Below are positions 55,985 to 64,000 of a stretch of 64,000 bases of DNA, in pieces. How positions within the stretch are numbered: the stretch's first letter is position 1; each line of letters starts with the position of its first letter. A program made the translations under genes and the position numbers. Under the pieces are notes generated by a model. It was given only the letters and a program-made list of their open reading frames with translations, made no database searches and was not told the DNA's origin. This DNA is from a virus, in IMG/VR virus record IMGVR_UViG_3300043570_000570, positions 52,183 through 116,182 of that record; one strand, written 5' to 3'.

Positions 55985-56308
55985 ATGACTGAACAAGCTT
56001 TACGTTACAACACAGGAAAGAGACAATGGTCTTTAGTAGACTTTAAGTCTCTAGAGTCTATGGTAGAAGTCCTTGAGTTTGGTGCAGAAAAGTATGAGCG
56101 ATTTAACTGGTATAAAGGTATGCCTGTAACACAACTAAGCGAGAGTTTGCTTAGGCATATGTTTGCTTTTCTTTCAGGAGAAGACAAAGACCCTGAATCA
56201 GGAGTAGATCACTTAGGTCATATTATGTGTAATGCTATGTTTCTCTCCTACGTAATGAGAGAAAAGTCTCACTATGATGATAGAAACCATGAAATTTCAA
56301 CTAAATAA
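55985..56308 (+). CDS. dATP/dGTP diphosphohydrolase-like (MazG-type)
   Basis: 107 residues. LRYNTGKRQWSLVD, then EVLEFGAEKYERFNWYKGM, LLRHMFAFLSGEDKDPESGVDHLGHIMCNAMFL. This is the phage dATP/dGTP diphosphohydrolase pattern (GAxKY..NW, RH..A...GE..D..SG..HL...N). Removes canonical dNTPs, often linked to base-modified DNA in other phages. Catalytic Glu/Asp/His are present. Confidence 0.75.
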   Translation: MTEQALRYNTGKRQWSLVDFKSLESMVEVLEFGAEKYERFNWYKGMPVTQLSESLLRHMFAFLSGEDKDPESGVDHLGHIMCNAMFLSYVMREKSHYDDRNHEISTK

Positions 56309-56468
56309 CTTCTTTTATGGAACCAGAGGACAACGAGGTTATCCTTATTGGTTCTTTTATTTAATACCAACGATAAGCATAAGCCGTACATCTTCGTTAT
56401 ATAACTTTAATATACACTTATGCTTTCTTTGGTTTGTTTTAACCGTATCAATTGAGAAAAAGAAATGA
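56289..56468 (+). CDS. Small membrane-associated protein (59 aa)
   Basis: From ATG 56289 (MKFQLNNFFYGTRG). Aromatic membrane-type core WFFYLIPTISISR then NIHLCFLWFVLTVSIEKKK. Strand-like hydrophobic halves resemble a small phage protein type I have seen with 'YLIPTI' motifs. Overlaps the preceding gene by 20 bp. Confidence 0.5.
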   Translation: MKFQLNNFFYGTRGQRGYPYWFFYLIPTISISRTSSLYNFNIHLCFLWFVLTVSIEKKK

Positions 56469-57433
56469 TTTTAAATCAAGATTACCTAAGCAGTAGAGCA
56501 ATAAGTCAAAGTAGGCTTAAAAAAATCCTACAACATCCTAACCTATACTATAATTACGATCCTAAGTCTGACACAGAAGAACCAGCAGATGTAACATTGA
56601 TAGGAGATGGAGTAGACTTAATTATTACACAAGGAGAAGAAGTCTTCCAAGAAGAATTTCTAATCAGCACAGTAGAAAGACCAACAGCTCAGATGGGAGA
56701 CTTTGTATGGAACCTATTTATCAATAGACATGATTCCAATGCAGAACAAATCGCTTATGAGACTGTAGGGTTTAAAAGAGATACTCTTCCTAAAGTAAGA
56801 GAAAGATTTGAGAAAGAAGGTAAAGCCTATTATGATCACCTAATTGAAGCAGATGGAAGAAAAGTAATTTCTCCAGCACAATTAGCTACAATCTATAATC
56901 TGGTAGAATCTTTGAAGAATCATCCTTTTAGTTCTAAGTTTATCTTAGGCAATGACCAATATAAAATCTTTACACAGCAGGCCCTTACTTTTGAGTACTT
57001 GGGATTTGAGTGTAAGGCTCTTTTAGACTTAGTAGTTGTGGACGTAGACAATAAGTTTTTATATCCTATTGACTTAAAGACTACTACTACTTCTTTAAAC
57101 TATTGGACAGACACTCTTATGAAGTATCGTTATGATCTTCAGGGAGCATTCTATACAGAAGCTTTAAAGCAAACAGATACAAGTATCTATGGAGAAGGTT
57201 TAACTGTTAAGAACTTTAGGTTCTTGGTAGAAAGCCAAAAATTCCCTGGTAGTCCGCTTATCTATGAGTTATCAGATGAAGCAATGACAGTAGGTAAAGA
57301 AGGAGGAGTATATCAAGGTAAGAGTTACGAAGGCTTTCATCAAGCCCTAGAACGTTTACGTTGGCATATTGACAGTGATTTGTGGAACTATACTAGAGAA
57401 GACTATAGAAACAATGGAATCAGAATTGTATAA
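56465..57433 (+). CDS. PD-(D/E)XK exonuclease, RecE/Cas4-like
   Basis: 322 residues. SRLKKILQHPNLYY start typical of phage exonucleases; LIGDGVDLIIT; FECKALLDLVVVD then LYPIDLKTTTTS (D..K, PD-ExK core); QGAFYTEAL near the end. Resects DNA for annealing by the Sak4/SSB pair. Start overlaps the previous stop (AAATGA). Confidence 0.82.
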   Translation: MILNQDYLSSRAISQSRLKKILQHPNLYYNYDPKSDTEEPADVTLIGDGVDLIITQGEEVFQEEFLISTVERPTAQMGDFVWNLFINRHDSNAEQIAYETVGFKRDTLPKVRERFEKEGKAYYDHLIEADGRKVISPAQLATIYNLVESLKNHPFSSKFILGNDQYKIFTQQALTFEYLGFECKALLDLVVVDVDNKFLYPIDLKTTTTSLNYWTDTLMKYRYDLQGAFYTEALKQTDTSIYGEGLTVKNFRFLVESQKFPGSPLIYELSDEAMTVGKEGGVYQGKSYEGFHQALERLRWHIDSDLWNYTREDYRNNGIRIV

Positions 57434-57875
57434 TAAAGTAGTGGATACGAGTTTAAACTATACTACAAGATTTCTAAGCCCCTTGATATTTACAGCAAGG
57501 GGTGATGAGTCTTTAAGAGTATTGTTAAACTTCGGCTTAATTAATGTTTATGTAGATGACTACGGATACAAGTCTAAGTATCTATACTGTCTTTTTTACT
57601 TGTTTAAGCCTACAGACAAAGCTGCGTTTGAGGAATTCCAAAAGAAGATTACCAGCTTTGACTCTTTCTATGACTACTATGAGGTAGAAGATAAGATAAT
57701 GTTTGTCTTTAGAGTTAATTCTATCTACAGAAGAGACATTGAGATGTTTAAGCAGAATAGATTCCATGACATGTCTGAAGATTATAAACTTCTATTTCAC
57801 AGAAATATAAAATTTAATGACATAGATATGGATTTACCAAAAGAAATTTATAGATTTGAAGAGTTTTTAACATAG
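57414..57875 (+). CDS. Hypothetical protein (153 aa)
   Basis: From ATG 57414 (MESELYNKVVDTS); a 57369 start would lie deeper in the exonuclease gene. Aromatic-rich alpha/beta protein (KYLYCLFYLFKPTDKAAF). No family recognised. Confidence 0.65.
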   Translation: MESELYNKVVDTSLNYTTRFLSPLIFTARGDESLRVLLNFGLINVYVDDYGYKSKYLYCLFYLFKPTDKAAFEEFQKKITSFDSFYDYYEVEDKIMFVFRVNSIYRRDIEMFKQNRFHDMSEDYKLLFHRNIKFNDIDMDLPKEIYRFEEFLT

Positions 57876-57878
57876 ACA

Positions 57879-58319
57879 ATGCATAAGATACCAATCATTT
57901 ACAGCTCAAAAGTAGGAAATAAAGCACTTCTTTACTTAGATTTAACTAAAAGAATTGCTCAAGAATCTTACTGTGAAAGACTCCAAGTAGGAGCTCTTAT
58001 TGTAAAGAATGGAAACATTATCTCCTTTGGTTATAATGGAACACCTTCAGGATTTCCTAATGTTTGTGAAGTAAACAATGTAACTCTTGAATACGTGTTA
58101 CACGCAGAATCTAATGCAATCACTAAAGCATGTAAGAGTCCCATAAGTACAGAAGACGCAACTATGTACTGTACTCATGCATGCTGTGTGCATTGCGCTA
58201 AGTTGGTAATTCAAAGTGGAATCGTTACATTTGTATACATTGAAGACTACAGAGATAGATCAGGACTAGAACTCTTGATTGCTGCAGGTCTAGATGTAGT
58301 AAAAGCAGAACTAAAATAA
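57879..58319 (+). CDS. Deoxycytidylate deaminase
   Basis: 146 residues. SYCERLQVGALIVKNGNIISFGYNGTPSGF, catalytic HAESNAI (HxE) and zinc pair CTHACCVHCAK (PCxxC-type with changes, CxxxCxxC here). Converts dCMP to dUMP. With the UDG it affects uracil balance. Confidence 0.9.
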   Translation: MHKIPIIYSSKVGNKALLYLDLTKRIAQESYCERLQVGALIVKNGNIISFGYNGTPSGFPNVCEVNNVTLEYVLHAESNAITKACKSPISTEDATMYCTHACCVHCAKLVIQSGIVTFVYIEDYRDRSGLELLIAAGLDVVKAELK

Positions 58320-58327
58320 AAAGAAAA

Positions 58328-58609
58328 ATGAGCATAAAATTATTTGGACACAGAGTATTACTTAATCGTCCTAAGAGAGAAGAAAGACTTATCCAACTTA
58401 CACCAGAGATGGAAGAAGAAATGAACATGAAAGAACTAATAGGTTTAAAGCACTTAGAAGTTCATACTGTTGGAGAAGAAGTAACCAATGTAAAAGTAGG
58501 CGATGTAGTGTACGTAAACTTAATGTATCTTCAGTCTGCTGAACTAGTAGAAGTAGATGGTGCAGAAAGAATCATGGTAAGAGATAGCGATATTGCTTTC
58601 ACTTGGTAA
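58328..58609 (+). CDS. GroES-like co-chaperonin
   Basis: 93 residues. GHRVLLNRPKREERLIQLTP, VHTVGEEVTNVKVGDVVYVN, then ERIMVRDSDIAFTW: the order and glycine positions of GroES (mobile loop between about 15 and 45). May replace host GroES to fold the capsid protein, as T4 gp31 does (analogy). Confidence 0.75.
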   Translation: MSIKLFGHRVLLNRPKREERLIQLTPEMEEEMNMKELIGLKHLEVHTVGEEVTNVKVGDVVYVNLMYLQSAELVEVDGAERIMVRDSDIAFTW

Positions 58610-58627
58610 TCAATTAAAAATAAAAAT

Positions 58628-58954
58628 ATGTTATTCTATTATACAGAAAGAGAAAAAATCGAGAGTGGAGAAGAGATGGAACTTATCATTAAGAAAGGTT
58701 ACTCCTTCGAACTCAGTAAGGTCTTAATGACCTACCCTACAGATGATGGCTTAGCTATTGTTCTAGAAGGAAGTGCTGACAAACTTAACCCTGTAGACTA
58801 TCAATATAAAATTGATCCTGCTACTAAGCAAAAAGTTCCAGTAAAAATCACTAAATTTGAAACCACCAGTGAGCCTATAGTATTAGAGTTGAAGTCAAAA
58901 GAAGAAATTCTTGCATTCTTCAGCCTAACAGGAGGACCACAGGAGGTTAAGTAG
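58628..58954 (+). CDS. Hypothetical protein (108 aa)
   Basis: 108 residues, beta-rich (ELIIKKGYSFELSKVLMTY), no motif. Ends before a tandem-repeat and terminator block. Unknown. Confidence 0.7.
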   Translation: MLFYYTEREKIESGEEMELIIKKGYSFELSKVLMTYPTDDGLAIVLEGSADKLNPVDYQYKIDPATKQKVPVKITKFETTSEPIVLELKSKEEILAFFSLTGGPQEVK

Positions 58955-58995
58955 TTTTAGTAATTTTAGTAATTTTAGTAATTTTAGTTTTAGTT
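58955..58995 (+). repeat. Tandem TAATTTTAG repeat
   Basis: A TAATTTTAG unit is repeated three times between AGTTTTAG and AGTTTTAGTTTATTTAG. Slippage-prone, non-coding. Confidence 0.7.
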
Positions 58996-59018
58996 TATTT
59001 AGTTTTTTAACCAACCAG

Positions 59019-59045
59019 GAAGGGGAATCAAAAGTTCCCCTTTCT
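59019..59045 (+). terminator. Intrinsic terminator before fibre gene
   Basis: GAAGGGGAA-tcaaaag-TTCCCCTTTC, then TTTATTTTTTT. It insulates the replication block from the fibre gene. Confidence 0.85.
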
Positions 59046-59062
59046 TTATTTTTTTAATCTAT

Positions 59063-59070
59063 TATATTTG
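59063..59070 (+). promoter_or_regulatory. TATATTTG promoter box, leaderless fibre gene
   Basis: TATATTTG four bases before the ATG at 59075; follows a terminator by about 20 bases. As at 51.8 kb, the message would start at or next to its ATG. Confidence 0.6.
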
Positions 59071-59074
59071 TGCT

Positions 59075-61462
59075 ATGGCTGGAAATCCGCTTAATATAGA
59101 CGAATTAAAGCAGTATACTGTACAATTTCCAGGGGTACCACAATTACCTTCTGGATATTTCTTTGCTACTCCTGTAACAGGAAATGGTCCATTAGCCTAT
59201 CGTTTGTTTGATGCTTCTTATATTTCTTTAGGAATCATCGACCCTAATAGATTGGGAACAGGATCTACAGGAGCAGGTAATCTTTACTTAGCAGATGATG
59301 GGACTTGGAAAGCTGTTCCAGGTGGAGTAACTACTCTTGATGGATTATCAGATGTAACAATAAGTGCACCTGCTAATGCTCAAGTCTTAGCTTATAACTC
59401 TACTACTTCTCAGTGGGAGAATCAAACTCCTGCTGGTGGTGGAGGTGGAGGCGACATGAGTAAGAGCACGTATGATGTCGATAATGACGGAGTAGTAGAT
59501 AGTGCTGAGACCATCCAAATTGTAGTAAGAAATTCTACTGGCACTACTTTAACTAAAGGTACAGTAGTTTATTTAAGTGGAGCAACAGGCAACAGACCTA
59601 ACGCTGTAAGAGCACAGGCTGATACCGAAGCTACCTCTTCTAAGACAATAGGTATAGTTGTAGCAAACATCACAAATAACGCAGATGGTTATGTTGCAGT
59701 AAATGGAACTCTTCACGACTTAGACACTTCTGCATTTACGGCTGGAGATTCTGTTTGGTTGTCTGCCGCTACAGCAGGGGCATTTACAAGTACAATTCCA
59801 GCAGAACCCAATCATACAGTATTTATCGGGTATATTGCTAGAGCTCACCCTACTCAAGGTCGTTTGGTTATCTTGATTCAGAACGGCTATGAGTTGAATG
59901 AGTTACACGGAGTTCAAATTGCTTCTGAGGCCAACAACGACCTCCTTGTCTACGAGTCTTCAACTACTCTTTGGAAGAACAAAAGCATATCTACCATCTT
60001 CGGAGGTACTCCCCTCATCACAGTTCCTACCCTAGCACAAGTAACCACAGCAGGGAACACCACCACCAATGCGATTACTGTAGGTGGGCTTACGGTTGCT
60101 ACTAATCTTATCTACACAGATACGGTTAATGGGAGAGTTGGTATTGGTACAACGGGAACTGTCCCTGGGATTTTACTAACAATAAATGGAAGTGTTTCAA
60201 TTGCGGCAGGTCAAAGTTTGAAATTAGACCCTAGTGCAAACATATATATGGTTGCCGCTTCTAGTCAATTTAGAGTGTATACTGGCTCAATAGCAGCAAT
60301 ATCTATACCGAATACTGGCAACGTCCTCATAAACTCTACTACCGATGCAGGATATAAGTTAGATGTAAATGGGACTGCTAGAATACAAGGTAATACAACA
60401 ATTACAGGTTCAGCAACTAATAGTTTATTAGTAAAAGGATCAGGAACAACTTCTTCTACAAATGCTTTTGTTGTGCAAAATAGTGCTGGGTCAACATTTT
60501 TAACAATTACCGATGATGGCGTATTTAAATGGGGTGTAAATAATAATAGTTTTTGGTTAAATAGCGGTACTACATTTTTTAATGCAAATGGAACAACCTC
60601 ATATTTTCAACCAAGTAGTGCGGGATTTAGATTTTACAATGTTCAAACTGGTATTTTTGGATACAGTGGTAATACAATAGCTCAATCATATTTCAAATTA
60701 ATTGCAGATACTTTTGTATTAGGAATAAACAGCACAATTAACAATTCAGCCCAAGTTCAATTCGATTCAACAACAAAAGGTTTCCTACAACCAAGAATGA
60801 CCAATGGGCAAGTGTTAGCAATCACTACGCCTGCGACTGGTCTTCAAGCATACGACACCACAAACAACAAAAACTTAGTCTACAACGGAACTCTTTGGCA
60901 GAACATAGCAACTGAAAGTTGGGTCTCAGCACAAGGTTATACTAGTAATGTAGGAACAGTAACTTCAATAGTTGCTGGTACAGGTTTAAGCGGAGGAACT
61001 ATAACAACCACTGGAACAATAGCGTTGGCAAATACTGCTGTAACAGCAGGTGCTTATACTAACGCAAACATCACCGTAGATGCTCAAGGTAGGATTACTT
61101 TGGCAGCTAACGGAAGTAGTGGAGGTGGAGGTAGCTCAACTACCGTAGTAGTAAATGGAATGTCTACTAATACTATTTTGTATCAGTCTGCTACTAGTTT
61201 CTTTGTAGGTTTACTTAAGATAGAATACTACGCTGTTGACAATGTAACTCAAGACAAACAAGAAGCAGGTATGTATGTAGCGACTTTTAATAATGCAGCT
61301 ACTCCTCAATCTAGCATAAGTCAAGCAGGTGTAACAACAATAGGAGGGGGAGTGATTCTGAACTTTACTTCAGGATTTGTAGGAGGAACTATTCCTACTG
61401 TCTATGTAGACAATAATAATCTAAATGCTTACTCTGTAGTATTTAAAGTTACTGAACTTTAA
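59075..61462 (+). CDS. Tail-fibre-like protein, rightward
   Basis: 795 residues. N-terminal anchor (LNIDELKQYTVQFPGVPQL), DGTWKAVPGG collar repeats, then MSKSTYDVDNDGVVDSAETI typical of Bacteroidota phage fibres. About 440-475 read VKGSGTTSSTNAFVVQNSAG, a module shared with the 20989 fibre. C-terminus beta-rich (GGGVILNFTSGFVGGTIPT). Receptor-binding role inferred. Central codons (60.1-61.1 kb) differ from both ends, suggesting module exchange. It runs opposite to the other fibre gene. Confidence 0.8.
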   Translation: MAGNPLNIDELKQYTVQFPGVPQLPSGYFFATPVTGNGPLAYRLFDASYISLGIIDPNRLGTGSTGAGNLYLADDGTWKAVPGGVTTLDGLSDVTISAPANAQVLAYNSTTSQWENQTPAGGGGGGDMSKSTYDVDNDGVVDSAETIQIVVRNSTGTTLTKGTVVYLSGATGNRPNAVRAQADTEATSSKTIGIVVANITNNADGYVAVNGTLHDLDTSAFTAGDSVWLSAATAGAFTSTIPAEPNHTVFIGYIARAHPTQGRLVILIQNGYELNELHGVQIASEANNDLLVYESSTTLWKNKSISTIFGGTPLITVPTLAQVTTAGNTTTNAITVGGLTVATNLIYTDTVNGRVGIGTTGTVPGILLTINGSVSIAAGQSLKLDPSANIYMVAASSQFRVYTGSIAAISIPNTGNVLINSTTDAGYKLDVNGTARIQGNTTITGSATNSLLVKGSGTTSSTNAFVVQNSAGSTFLTITDDGVFKWGVNNNSFWLNSGTTFFNANGTTSYFQPSSAGFRFYNVQTGIFGYSGNTIAQSYFKLIADTFVLGINSTINNSAQVQFDSTTKGFLQPRMTNGQVLAITTPATGLQAYDTTNNKNLVYNGTLWQNIATESWVSAQGYTSNVGTVTSIVAGTGLSGGTITTTGTIALANTAVTAGAYTNANITVDAQGRITLAANGSSGGGGSSTTVVVNGMSTNTILYQSATSFFVGLLKIEYYAVDNVTQDKQEAGMYVATFNNAATPQSSISQAGVTTIGGGVILNFTSGFVGGTIPTVYVDNNNLNAYSVVFKVTEL

Positions 61463-61474
61463 GAAGATTTAAAG

Positions 61475-61705
61475 TTAAAGTCTTAATAGTCTTGGGTATT
61501 CTAATCCATTTGCTATAACCACATCCATTCCTAGTATGCTTTCTATTGTAATGTCTTCTTCATCTTCTACACCCATTTCTTTCAGTATCTCTTCAAACTG
61601 ATCCTCTGTGATTAGTATTACGTTAGGTCTTATTCCTAGCCCATCTTTTTCTGAGTCTAAGTAAAACTTATTTTTTAATTTATCTATATCTGCTAGGGTA
61701 ATCAT
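61475..61705 (-). CDS. Small acidic protein (76 aa)
   Basis: 76 residues, acidic (ITEDQFEEILKEMGVEDEED). Last gene of the right leftward arm, meeting the fibre gene end-on across 12 bp. Unknown. Confidence 0.65.
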   Translation of the reverse strand: MITLADIDKLKNKFYLDSEKDGLGIRPNVILITEDQFEEILKEMGVEDEEDITIESILGMDVVIANGLEYPRLLRL

Positions 61706-61718
61706 AACTTTTTTAATT

Positions 61719-63053
61719 TTATTTAAAGCGAATATAAAACGAATATATTAAATCCGTATCTTTTTCTACTAAATCAAATGAAACTCCTGGATATCCTGGA
61801 CCAAAGTTATTCATTACCCACTTAGAAGAGCCATACATAGAGAGAACATTACGGTATCTAAACTTATAGACTTGTTGCATACTCTCTGTATGTAAGTCTC
61901 CTTTTACTATCGAAATATTTTTATTCTCTCCTAGACCATGGTGATCTATGTATTTATTAAGGAAATTTTCTGCTTTTTCTGTTAAGAAAAGGGGAAGACC
62001 ATGCTTAAGATCCTCAGAATCTTTGCCATGAGTAAAGATAAACGTGTGTTTGCCATAATCAAAATGTTCTAAAAACTTCTCCATTATCGTTACTTTGATA
62101 AAAGGATAAGCTGTATTTAAATAAAGAGTGAGTGCTTGATTTGTAATATAACCAAAGGAACCTGAGTGGTTGTCCTCTGTCTGCATAATTGCATGAATGT
62201 TATTTGCAAGATTCTTTTCTTGCAATTCATCGAAAAATCTTTTGTGAGCATAAAGGTAAGTCATAAAAGACTCCTTGTTGTTCATGTTTTGAGGTAGTTG
62301 GTGTCCTCCTCTAGTAGTTAAGCCACTCCAACCATCTAATGAATCTCCTAAATCACAAATAAAAAGATCTTCTAGTCTTCCGTAGATCTTTACTTGCTTC
62401 TCTATCTCTTCTAATACTCTCATCATTCTTACTTCGAAGATGTCTTCGTTGTATTCGTTGTTGAAAATAGAGTTAGGGTGAGTAAGCGCTCCTACATGCT
62501 TGTCACTCATATAGACAAATAAAGCCCTTTTAGAGGCCACAGGAGTCTTCTTAGGAGTAGGGCAAGGACTTATGTTAGATTCTAAGAAAACCTCTCTTAG
62601 AACGGCTTCTATGTCTTCAGGTAAACTATCCTCAGGCTTTATAGAAGCAAATAAGGCTGACACTAGCCAACCTGATTGTTTTTCTTTACTCCAATACTGT
62701 ACTAATCTCCACTTAGTAGTATCTATTTTGTGGATCTTAATAATCTCTTCAGCAGATCTAGGTTGCTCAGAGACTAGTTTAGATACTTCTAGAGTACCTT
62801 TATCTAAGTTCTCATCGTAAGTTCCTAGAGTATGGTTAGACAACACAGGAGAAGTAGCAGTTGGCTGATATAAAGAATCCTCCCTAAGTAGATGAGCCAT
62901 TGCTGTTCTTTTTAAGTCACGAACTCTTTTTCCTCTTAGAAGATTGTTTATTTCTGGCTGATAGTTGAAGCGGATAGCAACTTCAACAGCTGTCTCGGTT
63001 GTATTTGGATTGTCAATGTAGTATTGAACAATCTGTTTAGAGATTGGGATCAT
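61719..63053 (-). CDS. Calcineurin-like metallophosphoesterase
   Basis: 444 residues. N-terminal helix-turn-helix-like part (1-70). Metal motifs: FVYMSDKHVGALTH (D-x-H), ICDLGDSLDGWSG (GD), QTEDNHSG (GNH-type, here DNH), FIFTHGKD and VKGDLHTES. Acts on phosphoesters, probably nucleic acid or nucleotide. The DNA-binding-like start suggests a recombination-type nuclease such as Mre11/SbcD relatives; substrate unknown. Confidence 0.8.
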   Translation of the reverse strand: MIPISKQIVQYYIDNPNTTETAVEVAIRFNYQPEINNLLRGKRVRDLKRTAMAHLLREDSLYQPTATSPVLSNHTLGTYDENLDKGTLEVSKLVSEQPRSAEEIIKIHKIDTTKWRLVQYWSKEKQSGWLVSALFASIKPEDSLPEDIEAVLREVFLESNISPCPTPKKTPVASKRALFVYMSDKHVGALTHPNSIFNNEYNEDIFEVRMMRVLEEIEKQVKIYGRLEDLFICDLGDSLDGWSGLTTRGGHQLPQNMNNKESFMTYLYAHKRFFDELQEKNLANNIHAIMQTEDNHSGSFGYITNQALTLYLNTAYPFIKVTIMEKFLEHFDYGKHTFIFTHGKDSEDLKHGLPLFLTEKAENFLNKYIDHHGLGENKNISIVKGDLHTESMQQVYKFRYRNVLSMYGSSKWVMNNFGPGYPGVSFDLVEKDTDLIYSFYIRFK

Positions 63054-63063
63054 AGGCAGAGAG

Positions 63064-63423
63064 TTAAAGTATTAACCCTATGGTTAACAAAGCTATAGCA
63101 ATTAATCCACCTTTCAAAACATTTTTAAGTGTTTTAATAGTTTCTGCTTGAGATTTAACTTTAGTATCTAAGCGAACTATCTCTACTTTAGCGGTATCTA
63201 GAGCTAATCTAAAGTTAGGAATAATAGAATCTTTATATAAAGATAACTGTACACTGTCAGTCTTAACAATTTTTTTAAGACTTACTACTCTCTCACGTGC
63301 TTGAATTCCCTTAAGGAATTCGTTATTCAACTCCTTTAGCGGTAAGCTGTCTAGAGATTGTGAGTAGATACTTTGTGCCGTCAATATCAGGCATAGTGTC
63401 AATAGCGATTTGAATGGTGTCAT
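63064..63423 (-). CDS. Spanin-like exported coiled-coil protein
   Basis: 119 residues: signal peptide (1-21), helical middle (KTDSVQLSLYKDSIIPNF; RLDTKVKSQAETIKTLK) and a C-terminal membrane helix (GGLIAIALLTIGLIL). Overlaps the next gene by 101 bp in another frame. Together with that gene it resembles an i-/o-spanin pair. Lysis role inferred from holin next to it. Confidence 0.6.
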   Translation of the reverse strand: MTPFKSLLTLCLILTAQSIYSQSLDSLPLKELNNEFLKGIQARERVVSLKKIVKTDSVQLSLYKDSIIPNFRLALDTAKVEIVRLDTKVKSQAETIKTLKNVLKGGLIAIALLTIGLIL

Positions 63424-63640
63424 ACTTTAAGGTGATTTTTTCGTAAGTTCTATACTCTTCGTGTTTTATGTGCTCTAAGGAGTCTATCTTCTCAAAGTAA
63501 GTATCATTTGCTTTATCAATAGAATCTATAAAAGAGATTACTTGATTGGTGTCTTGTTCTTGTACGTACTCATACCTGTATAAAAGGTAGACAATAGCAA
63601 AGAAGAAGATAAAGTTAAGTTTAATCGAGAGGTTTTTCAT
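63323..63640 (-). CDS. Spanin-like membrane-anchored helical protein
   Basis: 105 residues: N-terminal membrane helix (about 9-21, FIFFFAIVYLLYR) and a long helical domain (DSIDKANDTYFEKIDSLEH). Lies between holin and the gene at 63064, overlapping both. Fits an inner-membrane spanin. Confidence 0.6.
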   Translation of the reverse strand: MKNLSIKLNFIFFFAIVYLLYRYEYVQEQDTNQVISFIDSIDKANDTYFEKIDSLEHIKHEEYRTYEKITLKYDTIQIAIDTMPDIDGTKYLLTISRQLTAKGVE

Positions 63641-64000
63641 TATCGTGCTTGAATTTGTGTTGATCTATCTTTTCTAAAATTTGAGAGAGTACACTGTTGT
63701 CTATGATTCCTACTGTGTGAGCATTTTTAAGCGCACTTATCAGCTGAAAAACAATAAAGGGAGCACATAAAGTTTCGCTTAGCCAAAAAGTTCCATCAAA
63801 CCCCTTCTCAATCATCAAGACACCCGTAAGTATAATTACCCAAGCAAACAAAGTCTGAAGTACCTTAAGTGCTTTTCTAGTTTGAAAACCAATCTTTTTA
63901 GTTCCTGCCCATACCCCAAAAAATCCATCTATAAACACAACAGCAACTACAGCTAAGTACTGTTCAGCATTATCTGCTCCTAGATTAAGGAAGTAAGCTC
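63621..64000 (-). CDS. Phage holin, N-terminus off window
   Basis: The frame stays open to the window end. About 126 residues are visible, reading AYFLNLGADNAEQYLAVVAVVFIDGFFGVW onward in pieces. The GTG at 63938 is internal, not the start. FIDGFFGVWAG, then SRK-type QTRKALKVLQ and membrane segments fit the toxin-secretion/phage-lysis holin family (holin 4 type). Opens the inner membrane for lysis. Neighbouring spanin-like genes support this. Confidence 0.75.
   Translation of the reverse strand, partial: AYFLNLGADNAEQYLAVVAVVFIDGFFGVWAGTKKIGFQTRKALKVLQTLFAWVIILTGVLMIEKGFDGTFWLSETLCAPFIVFQLISALKNAHTVGIIDNSVLSQILEKIDQHKFKHDNEKPLD

Noticed and set aside
1-64000. CRISPR array
   Set aside because: No series of equal repeats with unique spacers was found; the repeats seen are short tandem or paired direct repeats.

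Overview
The window is about 64 kb of an AT-rich, tightly packed double-stranded DNA phage genome. The host is very probably in the phylum Bacteroidota. Two signs support this: at least seven promoters fit the Bacteroidota pattern TTG-N18..20-TAnnTTTG, and most genes start after A-rich leaders without a Shine-Dalgarno sequence. A phage protein carrying a type IX secretion (T9SS) sorting tail and other Sec-exported proteins point to a gliding or environmental lineage (Flavobacteriia, Cytophagia, Chitinophagia) rather than gut Bacteroides. The capsid block (TerL, large portal with Gln-rich tail, acidic scaffold-like protein, ~500-aa capsid protein, IHF/HU-like protein) and the replication set (PolA-type polymerase, DnaB-like helicase, Toprim primase, Sak4-like ATPase, SSB-like protein, UDG) resemble crAss-like podoviruses. 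That assignment is inference. No integrase or transposase was recognised.

Layout. (1) 1-10578, minus: regulator, IHF-like protein, packaging and capsid genes, read leftward from a divergent control region at 10579-10774. (2) 11386-26294, minus: an accessory, surface and lysis arm. It holds secreted or outer-membrane proteins (C-type lectin protein, beta-barrel-like protein with a nested second ORF, CsgG-like lipoprotein, cohesin/T9SS protein, HExxH protein), a GIY-YIG nuclease, an L,D-transpeptidase-like enzyme with small membrane proteins, tail-fibre-like genes, a secreted NucA-type nuclease, and a histidine kinase / receiver / coiled-coil membrane cassette. (3) 26345-26590: a repeat-rich divergent hub. 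(4) 26591-41017, plus: early-type small genes, unusually structured untranslated RNAs, one tRNA-Glu, a membrane-anchored glucosaminidase, a LAGLIDADG nuclease, an SF2 helicase, and a Shine-Dalgarno-using cassette flanked by 42-bp repeats. (5) 41047-58954, plus: replication, recombination and nucleotide metabolism. (6) 59075-61462, plus: a tail-fibre-like protein with its own promoter. (7) 61475-64000, minus: phosphoesterase and a lysis-type group (spanin-like pair, holin running off the window).

How the parts may work together (inference). The right arm copies DNA with its own polymerase, helicase, primase, SSB-like protein and a DnaA-domain-IV protein. The left arm builds the capsid and appears to remodel the host envelope with lipoprotein, barrel, lectin and T9SS cargo proteins. 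It may also sense a signal through a phage two-component pair whose receiver lacks an output domain. The best candidates for an undescribed system are that kinase cassette, the secreted-protein cluster at 11.4-18.0 kb, the overprinted ORF at 13.6-13.9 kb, and the structured RNAs at 26.9-31.0 kb, two of which have complementary hairpin loops. Functions were assigned by reading motifs by eye; no database search was run.
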